In this document: positions 1 to 7,067 of the stretch, in pieces
Position numbering within the stretch: position 1 is the stretch's first letter
Layout of the letters: each line of letters starts with the position of its first letter
Source: Achromobacter insuavis
Lineage (GTDB): Bacteria > Pseudomonadota > Gammaproteobacteria > Burkholderiales > Burkholderiaceae_B
Length of the DNA stretch: 64,000 nucleotides
Direction of reading: 5' to 3'
Assembly (NCBI RefSeq): GCF_902859645.1
Contig: NZ_CADIJR010000001.1
Coordinates: forward strand, 124,001-188,000
Program-made: the position numbers and the translations under genes
Notes under the pieces: model-generated
What the model was told of the DNA's origin: nothing
Databases searched by the model: none
Seen by the model: only the letters and a program-made list of their open reading frames with translations

Positions 1-217
1 GCAGTTTCTTGCGCAGGGTGTTGCGCGTGATGCCCAGCATTTCGGATGCCCGCGACTGGTTGCCGCCAGACCGTTCCAACGCCACTTCGAGGACCGGGCG
101 CTCCACGCAGCGCATCACCATGTCCCACATGTCGTGGGGCTCGGATTCGCCCAAGTCTTCGAAATAGCGCTCCAGGCTGGCGCGCACGCATTCTTCCAGG
201 ACATCTTTCTTGCTCAT
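1..217 (-). CDS. fis: DNA-binding protein Fis, 3' end cut by the window edge
   Basis: Reading the minus strand from the ATG at 217 gives a protein starting MSKKDVLEECVRASLERYF. It ends in a helix-turn-helix typical of Fis: SGGNQSRASEMLGITRNTLR, about residues 50-69. Fis is a nucleoid-associated protein that bends DNA and activates rRNA and other growth-related promoters. About 72 codons are visible and the last few lie outside the window. It sits 36 bp downstream of dusB on the same strand, the classic dusB-fis operon order, which supports both calls. No strong Shine-Dalgarno precedes this ATG, so coupling to dusB translation is plausible. Confidence 0.93.
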   Translation of the reverse strand, partial: MSKKDVLEECVRASLERYFEDLGESEPHDMWDMVMRCVERPVLEVALERSGGNQSRASEMLGITRNTLRKKL

Positions 218-253
218 CGGAGTACAGATATTTTTATGTTGGTGTTGAGGCGG

Positions 254-1285
254 TTATGCCGCCAGCAGGGCTTTCGCGACAGGCGCCGGGTTGGGGTTGC
301 CGTCACGGGAAAGATTGAGGAACCATTCCGACACCGCCCGCCACTGGTCGCGGGTGTTGTCGATGAGGTTCATGCGGTCGCGGAACGAGTCCGCATCCGG
401 CAGGCCGTCCAGATACCACCCTATGTGCTTGCGCGCCGTGCGTACGCCGGTGTGTTCGCCATAGAAGCGGTAGTGGTCGTCGAGATGTTCGAGCAGCAGT
501 TCGCGCATTTCCCCATAGCTGGGAGGGGCCAGTGTTTCGCCCGTGCGCAGGTATTGGTCGACTTCGCGGAAGATCCAGGGACGGCCCTGTGCCGCCCGGC
601 CGATCATGACCGCGTCGGCGCCAGTGTAATCCAGGACGCGCCTGGCCTTTTCAGGCGAGTCGATATCGCCATTGGCGATCAGCGGGATTTTCAGCTCGGC
701 GCGGACGGCGCGGATAGTGTCATATTCCGCCTCGCCCGTATAGAGGTCGGCGCGGGTGCGTCCATGCAGTGTCAGGGCGGCGATGCCGGCGTCCTGGGCC
801 AGCCTGGCCACGCGCAGGGCGTTGCGGCTGTCGCGGTCCCAGCCGGTGCGGGTCTTGAGGGTGACCGGCACCCCCAGCGGCGCGCAGGCCTCGACCACGG
901 CGTCCAGGATGCGGACGATCAGGTCCTCGTGGCGCAGCAGGGCGGACCCCGACGCCACATTGCAGACCTTCTTCACGGGGCAGCCCATGTTGATGTCGAT
1001 GATGCGCGCGCCCTTGTTGGCGTTGAACACGGCGGCCTCGGCCATCATGGCCGGGTCGGCGCCGGCGATCTGCACCGAAATGGGGGCGATCTCGCCGTCG
1101 TGGTTCAGGCGGCGCGAGGTCTTGACGCTGTCCCACAGCTTGGGGTTGCTGGCGGCCATCTCCGAGACGGCGTAACCGGCCCCCAATTTCTTGCAAAGCT
1201 GTCGGAAAGGACGATCCGTCACGCCCGCCATGGGCGCGACCAGGACATTGTTGGGAAGGGTCCACGGGCCTATGCGCATGGTCAC
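254..1285 (-). CDS. dusB: tRNA-dihydrouridine synthase B
   Basis: DusB reduces specific uridines in the tRNA D-loop to dihydrouridine using FMN and NADPH. The N-terminus carries the family signature NVLVAPMAGVTDRPFR (about 13-28), and the catalytic cysteine lies in NMGCPVKKV (Cys102). The TIM barrel continues with TLKTRTGW and the FMN-phosphate-binding end IANGDIDSPEKA...MIGRAAQGRPWIF. The length, 343 aa, is normal. The longest frame begins at a GTG (1285); an ATG two codons later (1279) gives MRIGPWTLPNN and is an equally likely start. It is followed by fis in the same operon. Confidence 0.96.
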   Translation of the reverse strand: MTMRIGPWTLPNNVLVAPMAGVTDRPFRQLCKKLGAGYAVSEMAASNPKLWDSVKTSRRLNHDGEIAPISVQIAGADPAMMAEAAVFNANKGARIIDINMGCPVKKVCNVASGSALLRHEDLIVRILDAVVEACAPLGVPVTLKTRTGWDRDSRNALRVARLAQDAGIAALTLHGRTRADLYTGEAEYDTIRAVRAELKIPLIANGDIDSPEKARRVLDYTGADAVMIGRAAQGRPWIFREVDQYLRTGETLAPPSYGEMRELLLEHLDDHYRFYGEHTGVRTARKHIGWYLDGLPDADSFRDRMNLIDNTRDQWRAVSEWFLNLSRDGNPNPAPVAKALLAA

Positions 1286-1307
1286 ATTTTAACCGGCTCG
1301 ATCGAAC

Positions 1308-1357
1308 CCTCTTTTTTCGGCCGCAACAGCTTGGTAACAGGCGGACGAAAAAAGGGG
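1308..1357 (-). repeat. Imperfect 17-bp inverted repeat after the FAD hydroxylase gene
   Basis: Arms 1308-1324 and 1341-1357 are complementary, with 15 Watson-Crick pairs, one G-U and one mismatch around a 16-nt loop. The stem contains a run of six T against six A. It starts 4 nt downstream of the hydroxylase stop codon and ends before dusB. There is no U-tract beyond the stem, so it is not a canonical intrinsic terminator. It could stabilise the upstream mRNA 3' end or act as an attenuator or processing site before dusB-fis. Confidence 0.6.
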
Positions 1358-1361
1358 AGGA

Positions 1362-2531
1362 TCAGGCCCGGAAACCCTGCAGCAGGTGGCGGGCCAGCGG
1401 GGCCCGCAGGGGCGCCGCCAGGTCCAGGCCCAGCAGGGCCAGGCCGCAGGCATGCTCGACCGGCGCCAGGCCGGTGGCGAAGATGCGCGGCATCAGGTCG
1501 GTGAGGCCGGCGGTGACGATCCGGTCGACCTGGCGCGCGCGGCCGAAGTCGGCCAGCGCCGCGGCCGGGTTGGTATCCGGGGCGGGCAGCCACGCGCCCA
1601 GGGTCTGGGCCAGCCGGCCGGCATCGCGCAGCCCCAGGTTCAGGCCCTGGCCAGCCACCGGATGCAGCGTCTGCGCCGCGTTGCCGATCGCCGCCACGCG
1701 GCCCTGCACCAGGGCGCGCCGGGCGCTCAGCGCCAGCGGGAAGACGTGGCGCGGCGCCTGGCACGACAGGCGTCCCAGGCGGTCGCCGAAGGCCGCCGAC
1801 AGCGCCCGCGAGAAGGCGCCGTTGTCCAGCGCCGCCAATTCGGCCGCGCGATCCGGCGCGCTGCACCAGACCACCGAATAGGCGTCCGGCGTCTGCGGGT
1901 GCGGCAGCAGCGCCAGCGGCCCCTCGGGGGTGAAGCGTTCCCAGGCCCAGCCGCGGCGCGGCAGGGTGGCGTGGGCGGTGGTCAGCAGGGCGTGCTGGCC
2001 GTAGTCGCGGCGCACGTCGCTGGCGCCGGCGCCGTCCGACTGCACGGCGACCCGGCAGGTCACGGCGGCGTCGCCCAGGCGGATGCGCACGCCGTCGGCG
2101 TCCTGGCCGTCGATCGTGGCCGGCGGCCCCGACAGCAGGGTCACGCCGCTGGCGGCCACGCATTCCTCCAGCTTGGCGTGCAGCGCCGAATAGGCGACCA
2201 CGCAGCCCAGCTGCGGCACGTCGAAATCGGTGTTGCGGATCACGCTGCGGCCCAGCCGGCCGCGCTGCGAAACGTGGATGTTGAGGATGTCCGCCGCCTT
2301 GGCGGGCCAGGCGTGCAGCGATTCGAGCAGCACCCGGCTGCCGTGGTTCATGGCCAGCACGCGCGGATCGGCCGCGGGGATGGCGGCGGCGGGCGTCACG
2401 GGCGCCGGGCTGGCGCCTTGCAGCAGGGCGATGCGGGCCGGATCCGGCGCCACGCGCGCCAGCATCAACGCCAGGACACGCCCCACGGGGCCGGCGCCGA
2501 GAATCGCAATGTCGAAGGCGGAGATAGTCAT
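1362..2531 (-). CDS. UbiH/UbiF/Coq6-family FAD-dependent hydroxylase
   Basis: This class A flavoprotein monooxygenase probably hydroxylates the ring of a ubiquinone precursor. The Rossmann dinucleotide motif is GAGPVG (12-17). The Ubi-family segment DPRVLAMNHGSRVLL follows (55-69), and the second FAD motif is GNAAQTLHPVAGQGLN (283-298). At 389 aa it matches UbiH/UbiF/UbiI length. Which ring carbon is hydroxylated cannot be told from sequence, so no symbol is given. It lies upstream of dusB on the same strand, separated by 76 bp with an inverted repeat, and is divergent from the TM2 gene. Confidence 0.88.
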   Translation of the reverse strand: MTISAFDIAILGAGPVGRVLALMLARVAPDPARIALLQGASPAPVTPAAAIPAADPRVLAMNHGSRVLLESLHAWPAKAADILNIHVSQRGRLGRSVIRNTDFDVPQLGCVVAYSALHAKLEECVAASGVTLLSGPPATIDGQDADGVRIRLGDAAVTCRVAVQSDGAGASDVRRDYGQHALLTTAHATLPRRGWAWERFTPEGPLALLPHPQTPDAYSVVWCSAPDRAAELAALDNGAFSRALSAAFGDRLGRLSCQAPRHVFPLALSARRALVQGRVAAIGNAAQTLHPVAGQGLNLGLRDAGRLAQTLGAWLPAPDTNPAAALADFGRARQVDRIVTAGLTDLMPRIFATGLAPVEHACGLALLGLDLAAPLRAPLARHLLQGFRA

Positions 2532-2610
2532 GCCGCGATTTTACCTGTCCACTACAATCCGGGTCTGCCGGCGCGGCTTGGCGCCCGGGACCCTTTACCG
2601 GTTGATTGAT

Positions 2611-3075
2611 ATGACGCAGCTCGAGGCTTCTTCTTCGCTGTCCGCCGCAATCCCGCGCCGCCCCCGCGGCAAGGTCGCCGTCGGCCTGCTGGCCTGTCTG
2701 TTCGGCTGGCTCGGCGCGCACTGGTGGTACCTGGGCCGGCGCCATGCCTGGCTGGTGACGGCGCTGGCGCTGCTCAGCCTGTTCTGCGCGTTCCGCTACT
2801 ACCCGGTCTGGTACGACAACCCGGCCTTCTTCCTGCTGTTCATCCCGATGATCGACGGCTTCATCGAGAGCGCGGTGTTCTCACTGATGCCGGACGAGAA
2901 GTTCGACCGCCTCTACAACCCCGGGCTGCCGCCGTCCCCGAAGACAGGATGGGGGCCGGTGCTGGTGGCCATCATGGCCTGCCTGGTGGGCGCCACCGTG
3001 TCGATGTTCGCGATCGCGATGGTGGTGGTCTACGTGTGGGTGGCGATGGGCTGGCTGGACGGCCTGACGCTGTAG
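2611..3075 (+). CDS. TM2-domain integral membrane protein
   Basis: A 154-aa protein with a basic N-terminal tail (PRRPRGK) followed by hydrophobic segments. Residues about 20-60 fit the TM2 domain pattern, two helices joined by a short turn with GWLGAHWWYLGRR. A further long hydrophobic stretch lies near the C-terminus (VLVAIMACLVGATVSMFAIAM). TM2 proteins are widespread but functionally unassigned in bacteria. The ATG at 2611 starts just before the predicted domain; no clear Shine-Dalgarno is visible. It is divergent from the FAD hydroxylase and convergent with pepP. Confidence 0.72.
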   Translation: MTQLEASSSLSAAIPRRPRGKVAVGLLACLFGWLGAHWWYLGRRHAWLVTALALLSLFCAFRYYPVWYDNPAFFLLFIPMIDGFIESAVFSLMPDEKFDRLYNPGLPPSPKTGWGPVLVAIMACLVGATVSMFAIAMVVVYVWVAMGWLDGLTL

Positions 3076-3133
3076 GCCGGGGCCGCCATCACGGGCGCGG
3101 CCGGCGCCATGCCGGCCCGCGCGCGCCGCCCGC

Positions 3134-4477
3134 TCATTCGCGCATCAGCGCCTCGATCTCGCCGGCCTGCACCGGCACGCCGCGGGTGATCAGCTCGCAG
3201 CCCTCGTCCGTCACCAGAGCGTCGTCCTCGGTGCGGATGCCGATGTTCCAGTAGGCCTCGGGCACGTCGTCGGCCGGACGCACATAGATGCCCGGCTCGA
3301 TCGTCAGCATCATGCCGCTCTCCAGCTTGCGCCACGGACGTTCCGCGCCGGGCGTGCCGCCCGGCTGGCGATAGTCGCCCACGTCGTGCACGTCCAGGCC
3401 CAGCCAGTGGCCGGTGCGGTGCATGTAGAAGCGGCTGTAGTCGCCCGACTCGATCACGCCATCCAGCGACCCCTTCAGCAGTTTCAGGTCCAGCATGCCC
3501 TGCGCCAGCACCCGCACCGCGGCCTCGTGGCCGTCGTTCCAGCCGCGTCCGGGCGCGGTCGCCTGGGCCGCGGCCTCCTGCGCCGCCACCGTCAGGTCGT
3601 ACAGCGCGCGCTGCGGACCGCTGTAGCGGCCGTTGACCGGGAAAGTGCGGGTGATGTCGCTGGCGTAGCTGTCGACTTCGCAGCCCGCGTCGATCAGCAC
3701 CAGGTCGCCGTCGCGCAGCACCGCCTCGCCGGCCGGGTAGTGCAGCACGCAGGCATTGGCGCCGGCCGCGACGATGCTGTTGTAGGCCACCGCCTGCGCG
3801 CCATGGCGACGGAATTCATACAGCAGTTCCGCTTCCAGTTCGTATTCGCGCATGCCGGCGCGCGCCGCCCGCATGGCGCGCGCATGGGCGCCGGCGGAGA
3901 TCTTGGCCGCGCGCCGCATCGCGGCGATCTCGCTGGCGTCCTTGATCAAGCGCATCTCGGCCAGGATCGGCCGGATGTCCTGTTGCCGCATGGGCGGCTG
4001 ATGGCCGCCGCGGCTGGCCTCGCGCGCCGCCGCCAGCCAGCGGTGCAGGCGGCCGTCGGTGCGCTTGTCGCCGGCCAGCGGCGCGTACAGGGTCGGCTGG
4101 TCCAGCAGCAGCTGGGGCGCCAGTTCATCGAGCGCGTCCAGCGCATGCGCGTCGTCGAAGCCGAAATGCTCGGCCGCGGCTTCCGGGCCGAAGCGGCGGC
4201 CCTCCCAGATCTCGTGCTCGATATGGCGCGGGCGGCAGAACAGCAGCGCGCGGTCGGTGGCGCCTGCGATCAGCACCAGCCAGGCGCCGGGCTCGGTGAA
4301 GCCGGTCAGGTAGAAGAAGTCGCTGTCGTGCCGGTAGGGATATTCGGCGTCGCGGTTGCGGATGGCCTCGGGCGCGGTGGCCAGGATGGCGATGCCGCCC
4401 CCGTCGGCGCGCATCCGCTCCATCAGGCGCTGGCGCCGGGCGGCGAAGGGGGCGATATCGACGGGAGGCAGGCTCAT
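3134..4477 (-). CDS. pepP: Xaa-Pro aminopeptidase (aminopeptidase P)
   Basis: PepP removes the N-terminal residue from peptides with proline in position 2, in the cytoplasm. The creatinase N-terminal domain holds RNRDAEYPYRHDSDFFYLTG (41-60). The pita-bread catalytic domain supplies all five dinuclear-metal ligands: Asp263 and Asp274 (LIDAGCEVDSYASD), His357 (HRTGHW), Glu394 (TIEPGIY) and Glu417 (IRTEDD). These are spaced as in E. coli PepP. The start at 4477 (MSLPPVD) gives 447 aa, close to the usual length; the frame stays open 29 codons further upstream but that extension has no family character. Confidence 0.96.
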   Translation of the reverse strand: MSLPPVDIAPFAARRQRLMERMRADGGGIAILATAPEAIRNRDAEYPYRHDSDFFYLTGFTEPGAWLVLIAGATDRALLFCRPRHIEHEIWEGRRFGPEAAAEHFGFDDAHALDALDELAPQLLLDQPTLYAPLAGDKRTDGRLHRWLAAAREASRGGHQPPMRQQDIRPILAEMRLIKDASEIAAMRRAAKISAGAHARAMRAARAGMREYELEAELLYEFRRHGAQAVAYNSIVAAGANACVLHYPAGEAVLRDGDLVLIDAGCEVDSYASDITRTFPVNGRYSGPQRALYDLTVAAQEAAAQATAPGRGWNDGHEAAVRVLAQGMLDLKLLKGSLDGVIESGDYSRFYMHRTGHWLGLDVHDVGDYRQPGGTPGAERPWRKLESGMMLTIEPGIYVRPADDVPEAYWNIGIRTEDDALVTDEGCELITRGVPVQAGEIEALMRE

Positions 4478-4588
4478 GAGGGGCAGGGGGCGCGCGGCCC
4501 GGCGGGAAGCTGAGATGCCGTTTACTTTACTCGCCGTGCCGCGGATGCGACAGTCCGCGCCCATTTCCCCGCCGCGGGCGCGGATTCA

Positions 4589-4617
4589 TTGGACTGTCAT
4601 GGACGCGCTGCTACAAT
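4589..4617 (+). promoter_or_regulatory. Sigma70-type promoter for the riboswitch and exchanger
   Basis: The -35 hexamer TTGGAC (4589-4594) and -10 hexamer TACAAT (4612-4617) are separated by 17 bp, each matching the consensus at 5 of 6 positions. A start near 4624 would place the riboswitch at the very 5' end of the transcript. Confidence 0.75.
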
Positions 4618-4630
4618 CGCCGCACTGTCA

Positions 4631-4782
4631 TTGGGGAGTAGCCATCCTTTGTCCCCAAAGGAGTTAGCGTCAACAGACTTGGTGGTTCGGTACCGCGTAG
4701 CGGTCGCCAGAACTCCATGGCGCTAACGGTCTCCATGTCGCGGCCCGCCCGCGCATGGATCAGCCAGGCGAGACCTTTGGCC
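4631..4782 (+). promoter_or_regulatory. yybP-ykoY-type (Mn2+) riboswitch
   Basis: The element opens with TTGGGGAGTAGCC and closes with GAGACCTTTGGCC, both hallmark conserved blocks of the yybP-ykoY class. Between them lies a visible helix, GTTAGCG (4663-4669) with CGCTAAC (4721-4727). This RNA class senses Mn2+ and activates genes for Mn2+ export or related cation handling. The aptamer ends about 70 nt before the exchanger start codon, where no obvious Shine-Dalgarno is exposed, so control of translation is possible. The assignment is by eye from conserved blocks; a covariance-model match would settle it. Confidence 0.88.
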
Positions 4783-4854
4783 GCGTTGCGTTCACCCTAG
4801 CCGGGCGAGCCGCAGCGTCGCGCCAATTGGTTTCTGCTCGTCCGGCTCGTCTAT

Positions 4855-5859
4855 ATGTTGCTCACCCTGTTTCTGTTTTTCCTGTCCGCGGCAGTGATCT
4901 ATCTCGCCTGCGAATTCTTCGTCAATGGCGTCGAATGGGTCGGACATCGCTTCCAGCTTGGCGCCACCGCGACCGGCACCGTGCTGGCCGCGTTCGGCAC
5001 CGCCTTGCCGGAGAGCGCCGTGACCTTCATGGCCGTGGTGTTCGGCGAAACCCCCGAGCAGAAGGACATCGGCGTCGGCGCCGCCATGGGCGGCCCGCTG
5101 GTGCTGGCGACGCTGGCCTACGCCGTGGTCGGCCTGGCCCTGTGGCGCGCGCGCCGCGGCCAACCCGCGCAGGCCAACTGTATCAACGCGGACCAGCGCC
5201 GGCTGGCCCGCGACCAGGCCTGGTTCATGGGCATCTTCATTTTCAAGGTGGGGCTGGGCCTGCTGGCCTTCGCCTGGAAGCCCTGGCTCGGCATCCTGTT
5301 CCTGGCCACCTATGGCCTGTATATCAAGCGCGAACTGAGCAACGACGAGGAATGCATCGATTGCGAAGACCTCGAACCGCTCAAGCTGCGGCCGCGCGAT
5401 GACAATCCGTCGATGTTCTGGGCCGCGACCCAGACGCTGCTGGCCCTGGCCGTGATCGCCGGCGCCTCGCACGTCTTCGTCAACCAGATCGAAGTGCTGG
5501 GCATCGCCATGGGCGCTTCGCCGCACGTGGCCGCGCTGCTGCTGGCGCCCGTCGCCACCGAACTGCCCGAGATCATGAACGCCCTGATCTGGGTGCGCCA
5601 GGGCAAGGAGCGCCTGGCGCTGGCCAACATTTCCGGCGCCATGATGATCCAGGCCACCATCCCCAGCGCGCTCGGCATCTTCCTGACGCCCTGGCTGCTC
5701 GACGGTCCGCTGCTGGCCGCCGGCCTGTTCACCATGCTGTCGATCGGCCTGCTGTGGCTGCGCTTCCGCCGCGCCGGCATGAGCGTGCCGGCGCTGTCCG
5801 CGGTGGGCGGTTTCTATGCCTTGTTCGCGGCCTACCTGGGCTGGCATTTCTACGCCTGA
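4855..5859 (+). CDS. CaCA-family cation exchanger (sodium/calcium exchanger type), probably Mn2+-responsive
   Basis: An inner-membrane antiporter of the Ca2+/cation antiporter superfamily. It has the two-fold alpha repeat: GTALPES (48-54) in the first half and ATELPE (234-239) in the second, each in a hydrophobic stretch. A cytoplasmic acidic loop (SNDEECIDCEDLEP) separates the halves. Family members move Ca2+ or other divalent cations against Na+ or H+. The yybP-ykoY riboswitch upstream implies that expression rises with Mn2+, so Mn2+ efflux is the inferred role. At 334 aa it is normal for bacterial exchangers. No Shine-Dalgarno is visible before ATG 4855, so the start is less certain than the frame. 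Confidence 0.83.
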   Translation: MLLTLFLFFLSAAVIYLACEFFVNGVEWVGHRFQLGATATGTVLAAFGTALPESAVTFMAVVFGETPEQKDIGVGAAMGGPLVLATLAYAVVGLALWRARRGQPAQANCINADQRRLARDQAWFMGIFIFKVGLGLLAFAWKPWLGILFLATYGLYIKRELSNDEECIDCEDLEPLKLRPRDDNPSMFWAATQTLLALAVIAGASHVFVNQIEVLGIAMGASPHVAALLLAPVATELPEIMNALIWVRQGKERLALANISGAMMIQATIPSALGIFLTPWLLDGPLLAAGLFTMLSIGLLWLRFRRAGMSVPALSAVGGFYALFAAYLGWHFYA

Positions 5860-5880
5860 CGGACGCGGCTTGGGTTGGAA

Positions 5881-5912
5881 GGCGCGGGGTGGAACGGCCC
5901 CGCGCCTTTTTT
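5881..5912 (+). terminator. Rho-independent terminator after the cation exchanger
   Basis: A 9-bp GC stem, GGCGCGGGG (5881-5889) with CCCCGCGCC (5898-5906), has an 8-nt loop and is followed at once by six T. It lies 21 bp after the exchanger stop codon and insulates it from the mgtA leader promoter. Confidence 0.93.
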
Positions 5913-5943
5913 GCACAAAAGCGGCCTTTTCTGCCCATAAACC

Positions 5944-5972
5944 TTGTCCATCAGTGGAAACCCGCGTAAAAT
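5944..5972 (+). promoter_or_regulatory. Sigma70-type promoter of the mgtA leader operon
   Basis: TTGTCC (5944-5949) and TAAAAT (5967-5972) are spaced by 17 bp. The -10 matches at 5 of 6 positions and the -35 at 4 of 6. It lies directly after the exchanger terminator. Initiation near 5979 would leave about 26 nt before the first leader ORF and a 5' region of about 1.1 kb before mgtA. Confidence 0.65.
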
Positions 5973-6004
5973 TCCGCCCGTTATCCATCCCAGGAGCAGT
6001 CTTC

Positions 6005-6058
6005 GTGAATACCGATTCCGGCGAAAGTAGTCGATCTTGCATCGACGTCGCTGTTTGA
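6005..6058 (+). CDS. Candidate 17-codon leader ORF upstream of the mgtA operon
   Basis: The ORF begins with GTG, reads MNTDSGESSRSCIDVAV and stops at TGA 6056-6058. A strong Shine-Dalgarno (AGGAG, 5992-5996) lies 8 nt before the GTG, and the ORF follows the predicted promoter directly. Codons such as AGT, AGT, CGA and TCT are unusual for this GC-rich genome, which fits a regulatory leader rather than a normal gene. An 11-bp hairpin (6083-6107) lies just after its stop. Function is inferred from position only; it resembles no peptide I recognise. Confidence 0.45.
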   Translation: MNTDSGESSRSCIDVAV

Positions 6059-6082
6059 CAGGACCACGCAGAACTCCGTCTG

Positions 6083-6107
6083 CCGCAGCCTGTTGAACAG
6101 GTTGCGG
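6083..6107 (+). promoter_or_regulatory. Hairpin in the mgtA-operon 5' leader
   Basis: CCGCAGCCTGT (6083-6093) and ACAGGTTGCGG (6097-6107) form an 11-bp stem with one G-U pair and a TGA triloop. It starts 25 nt after the stop codon of the 17-codon leader ORF. There is no U-tract, so it is more likely a switch or anti-switch element than a terminator. The rest of 6108-6314 contains other GC-rich hairpin potential but no gene that I can support. Confidence 0.5.
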
Positions 6108-6314
6108 TTGTATCCCAAGCCCCGGGCTTCTTTCCGGGCAGCAGTGCAGGCCCACGGCTTGCCGGGATTCTCCCCAACGTAAACCGCCAGAACCGCCGCT
6201 AGTCGCAGCGCCCGCGTTCGTGCACGCCTTTTTCGTGCCCGCCCGCCATGCGCCGAGTGCCTGCGTGCGCGCGTATGCGCGAAAGCCGCTCCCCATTACG
6301 CAATGGAGGCCGCT

Positions 6315-6647
6315 ATGCGTTTCTTCGACTTGTTCCTGCGCCGCGCCGGCGTGGACCGCGCCACCGCCATGGGCCGCCGCCGCGGCACCTCGCGCCTGAC
6401 GGTCATCTGCCCGCGCGACGAACTGGGCGCCCTGCGCAAGCAGATCTGCCTGGACTTCAGCGCGGCCGGACTCGACGTGTCGCAAGTGCAGATCGACCAG
6501 GGCCGCGACCCCAACATGGCGTCGGCCTGCATCACCGTGAACTGCCCGCCCGAGCTGCGCGGCGAACTGATGTCGCAAGCCCGCCGGCTGAGCGCCAACC
6601 CCGCTGTGCGCCACGTGCATTTCGGCGCGCAACCGCTGGCGGCCTGA
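6315..6647 (+). CDS. Small ACT-like protein resembling the MgtC C-terminal domain, upstream of mgtA
   Basis: A 110-aa cytoplasmic protein with no membrane segment. After a basic N-terminus it shows a beta-alpha-beta-beta-alpha-beta pattern: RLTVICPRDELGALRKQICL, then ITVNCPPELRGELMSQARRL, then VRHVHFG. This resembles the ACT-like cytoplasmic tail of MgtC, here without MgtC's membrane domain. GGAGG 6 nt before the ATG fixes the start. It sits between the leader promoter and mgtA, so a role in Mg2+ uptake or its regulation is inferred from context. The family assignment is by fold pattern, not a search, and could be wrong. Confidence 0.6.
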   Translation: MRFFDLFLRRAGVDRATAMGRRRGTSRLTVICPRDELGALRKQICLDFSAAGLDVSQVQIDQGRDPNMASACITVNCPPELRGELMSQARRLSANPAVRHVHFGAQPLAA

Positions 6648-6676
6648 CGCCGCCGCCCGCCACCCCAGGAGAGACC

Positions 6677-6742
6677 ATGCCCAGTGCCTTAGACCCCGAG
6701 CCTCGATTGCGCCTTGTGCGCGGCGCCGGCCTGCCTGTCTGA
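6677..6742 (+). CDS. MgtL-like 21-codon leader peptide upstream of mgtA
   Basis: The ORF begins ATG 6677 and stops TGA 6740-6742. A near-ideal Shine-Dalgarno (AGGAGA, 6668-6673) precedes it by 3 nt, and it lies 29 nt after the ACT-like gene. The peptide core LDPEPRLRLVR closely resembles the Salmonella/E. coli MgtL leader [17 protein letters not shown]: acidic-proline alternation followed by a basic/leucine run. In enterobacteria such codons slow or destabilise ribosomes at low Mg2+ and let transcription reach mgtA. The codons TTA, CCT, CGA and CTT are rare in this genome, again fitting a sensor. A 325-nt structured gap follows before mgtA. Confidence 0.68.
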   Translation: MPSALDPEPRLRLVRGAGLPV

Positions 6743-7067
6743 CCCGTCCTCTCCCTTGCGAGCCGACTGGCCGGATAGTCACCCGGTCCGTACGGAATCC
6801 GCAGCCCTGAACCCCCGGCCAGGCCCGCTCGACGCGCGCCGGTTCCGCCGGCCCCGGTTCTTCCGCTAGTTTCCCGTTCCGCCTTCCGCACCCGGCGCGC
6901 CTCGACGCGATCCGGACACCGGCAACATCGCCCCGGTGCCTGCGCACGCCTGTACGTGGCGGAAACGGCCTGCCCTGAGCAGGCCGCGGCCCCGTGCTGC
7001 CCGCGCAAAGGCATGGCGGCGGCCAGCCCGTGTCTTCCAGAACAACACCAATAACGGGAACACTCCG
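6743..7067 (+). promoter_or_regulatory. Long GC-rich leader between the MgtL-like ORF and mgtA
   Basis: This 325-nt segment has no supported gene. It contains several hairpin-forming stretches, the clearest being GGCCTGC (6967-6973) with GCAGGCC (6979-6985). No U-tract terminator is visible, so if it controls read-through a Rho-dependent mechanism, as in Salmonella mgtA, is more likely than an intrinsic one. That is inference from layout. Confidence 0.45.

Noticed and set aside
5979-7067. M-box (Mg2+) riboswitch before mgtA
   Set aside because: No conserved M-box blocks are recognisable; the leader ORFs explain control better.
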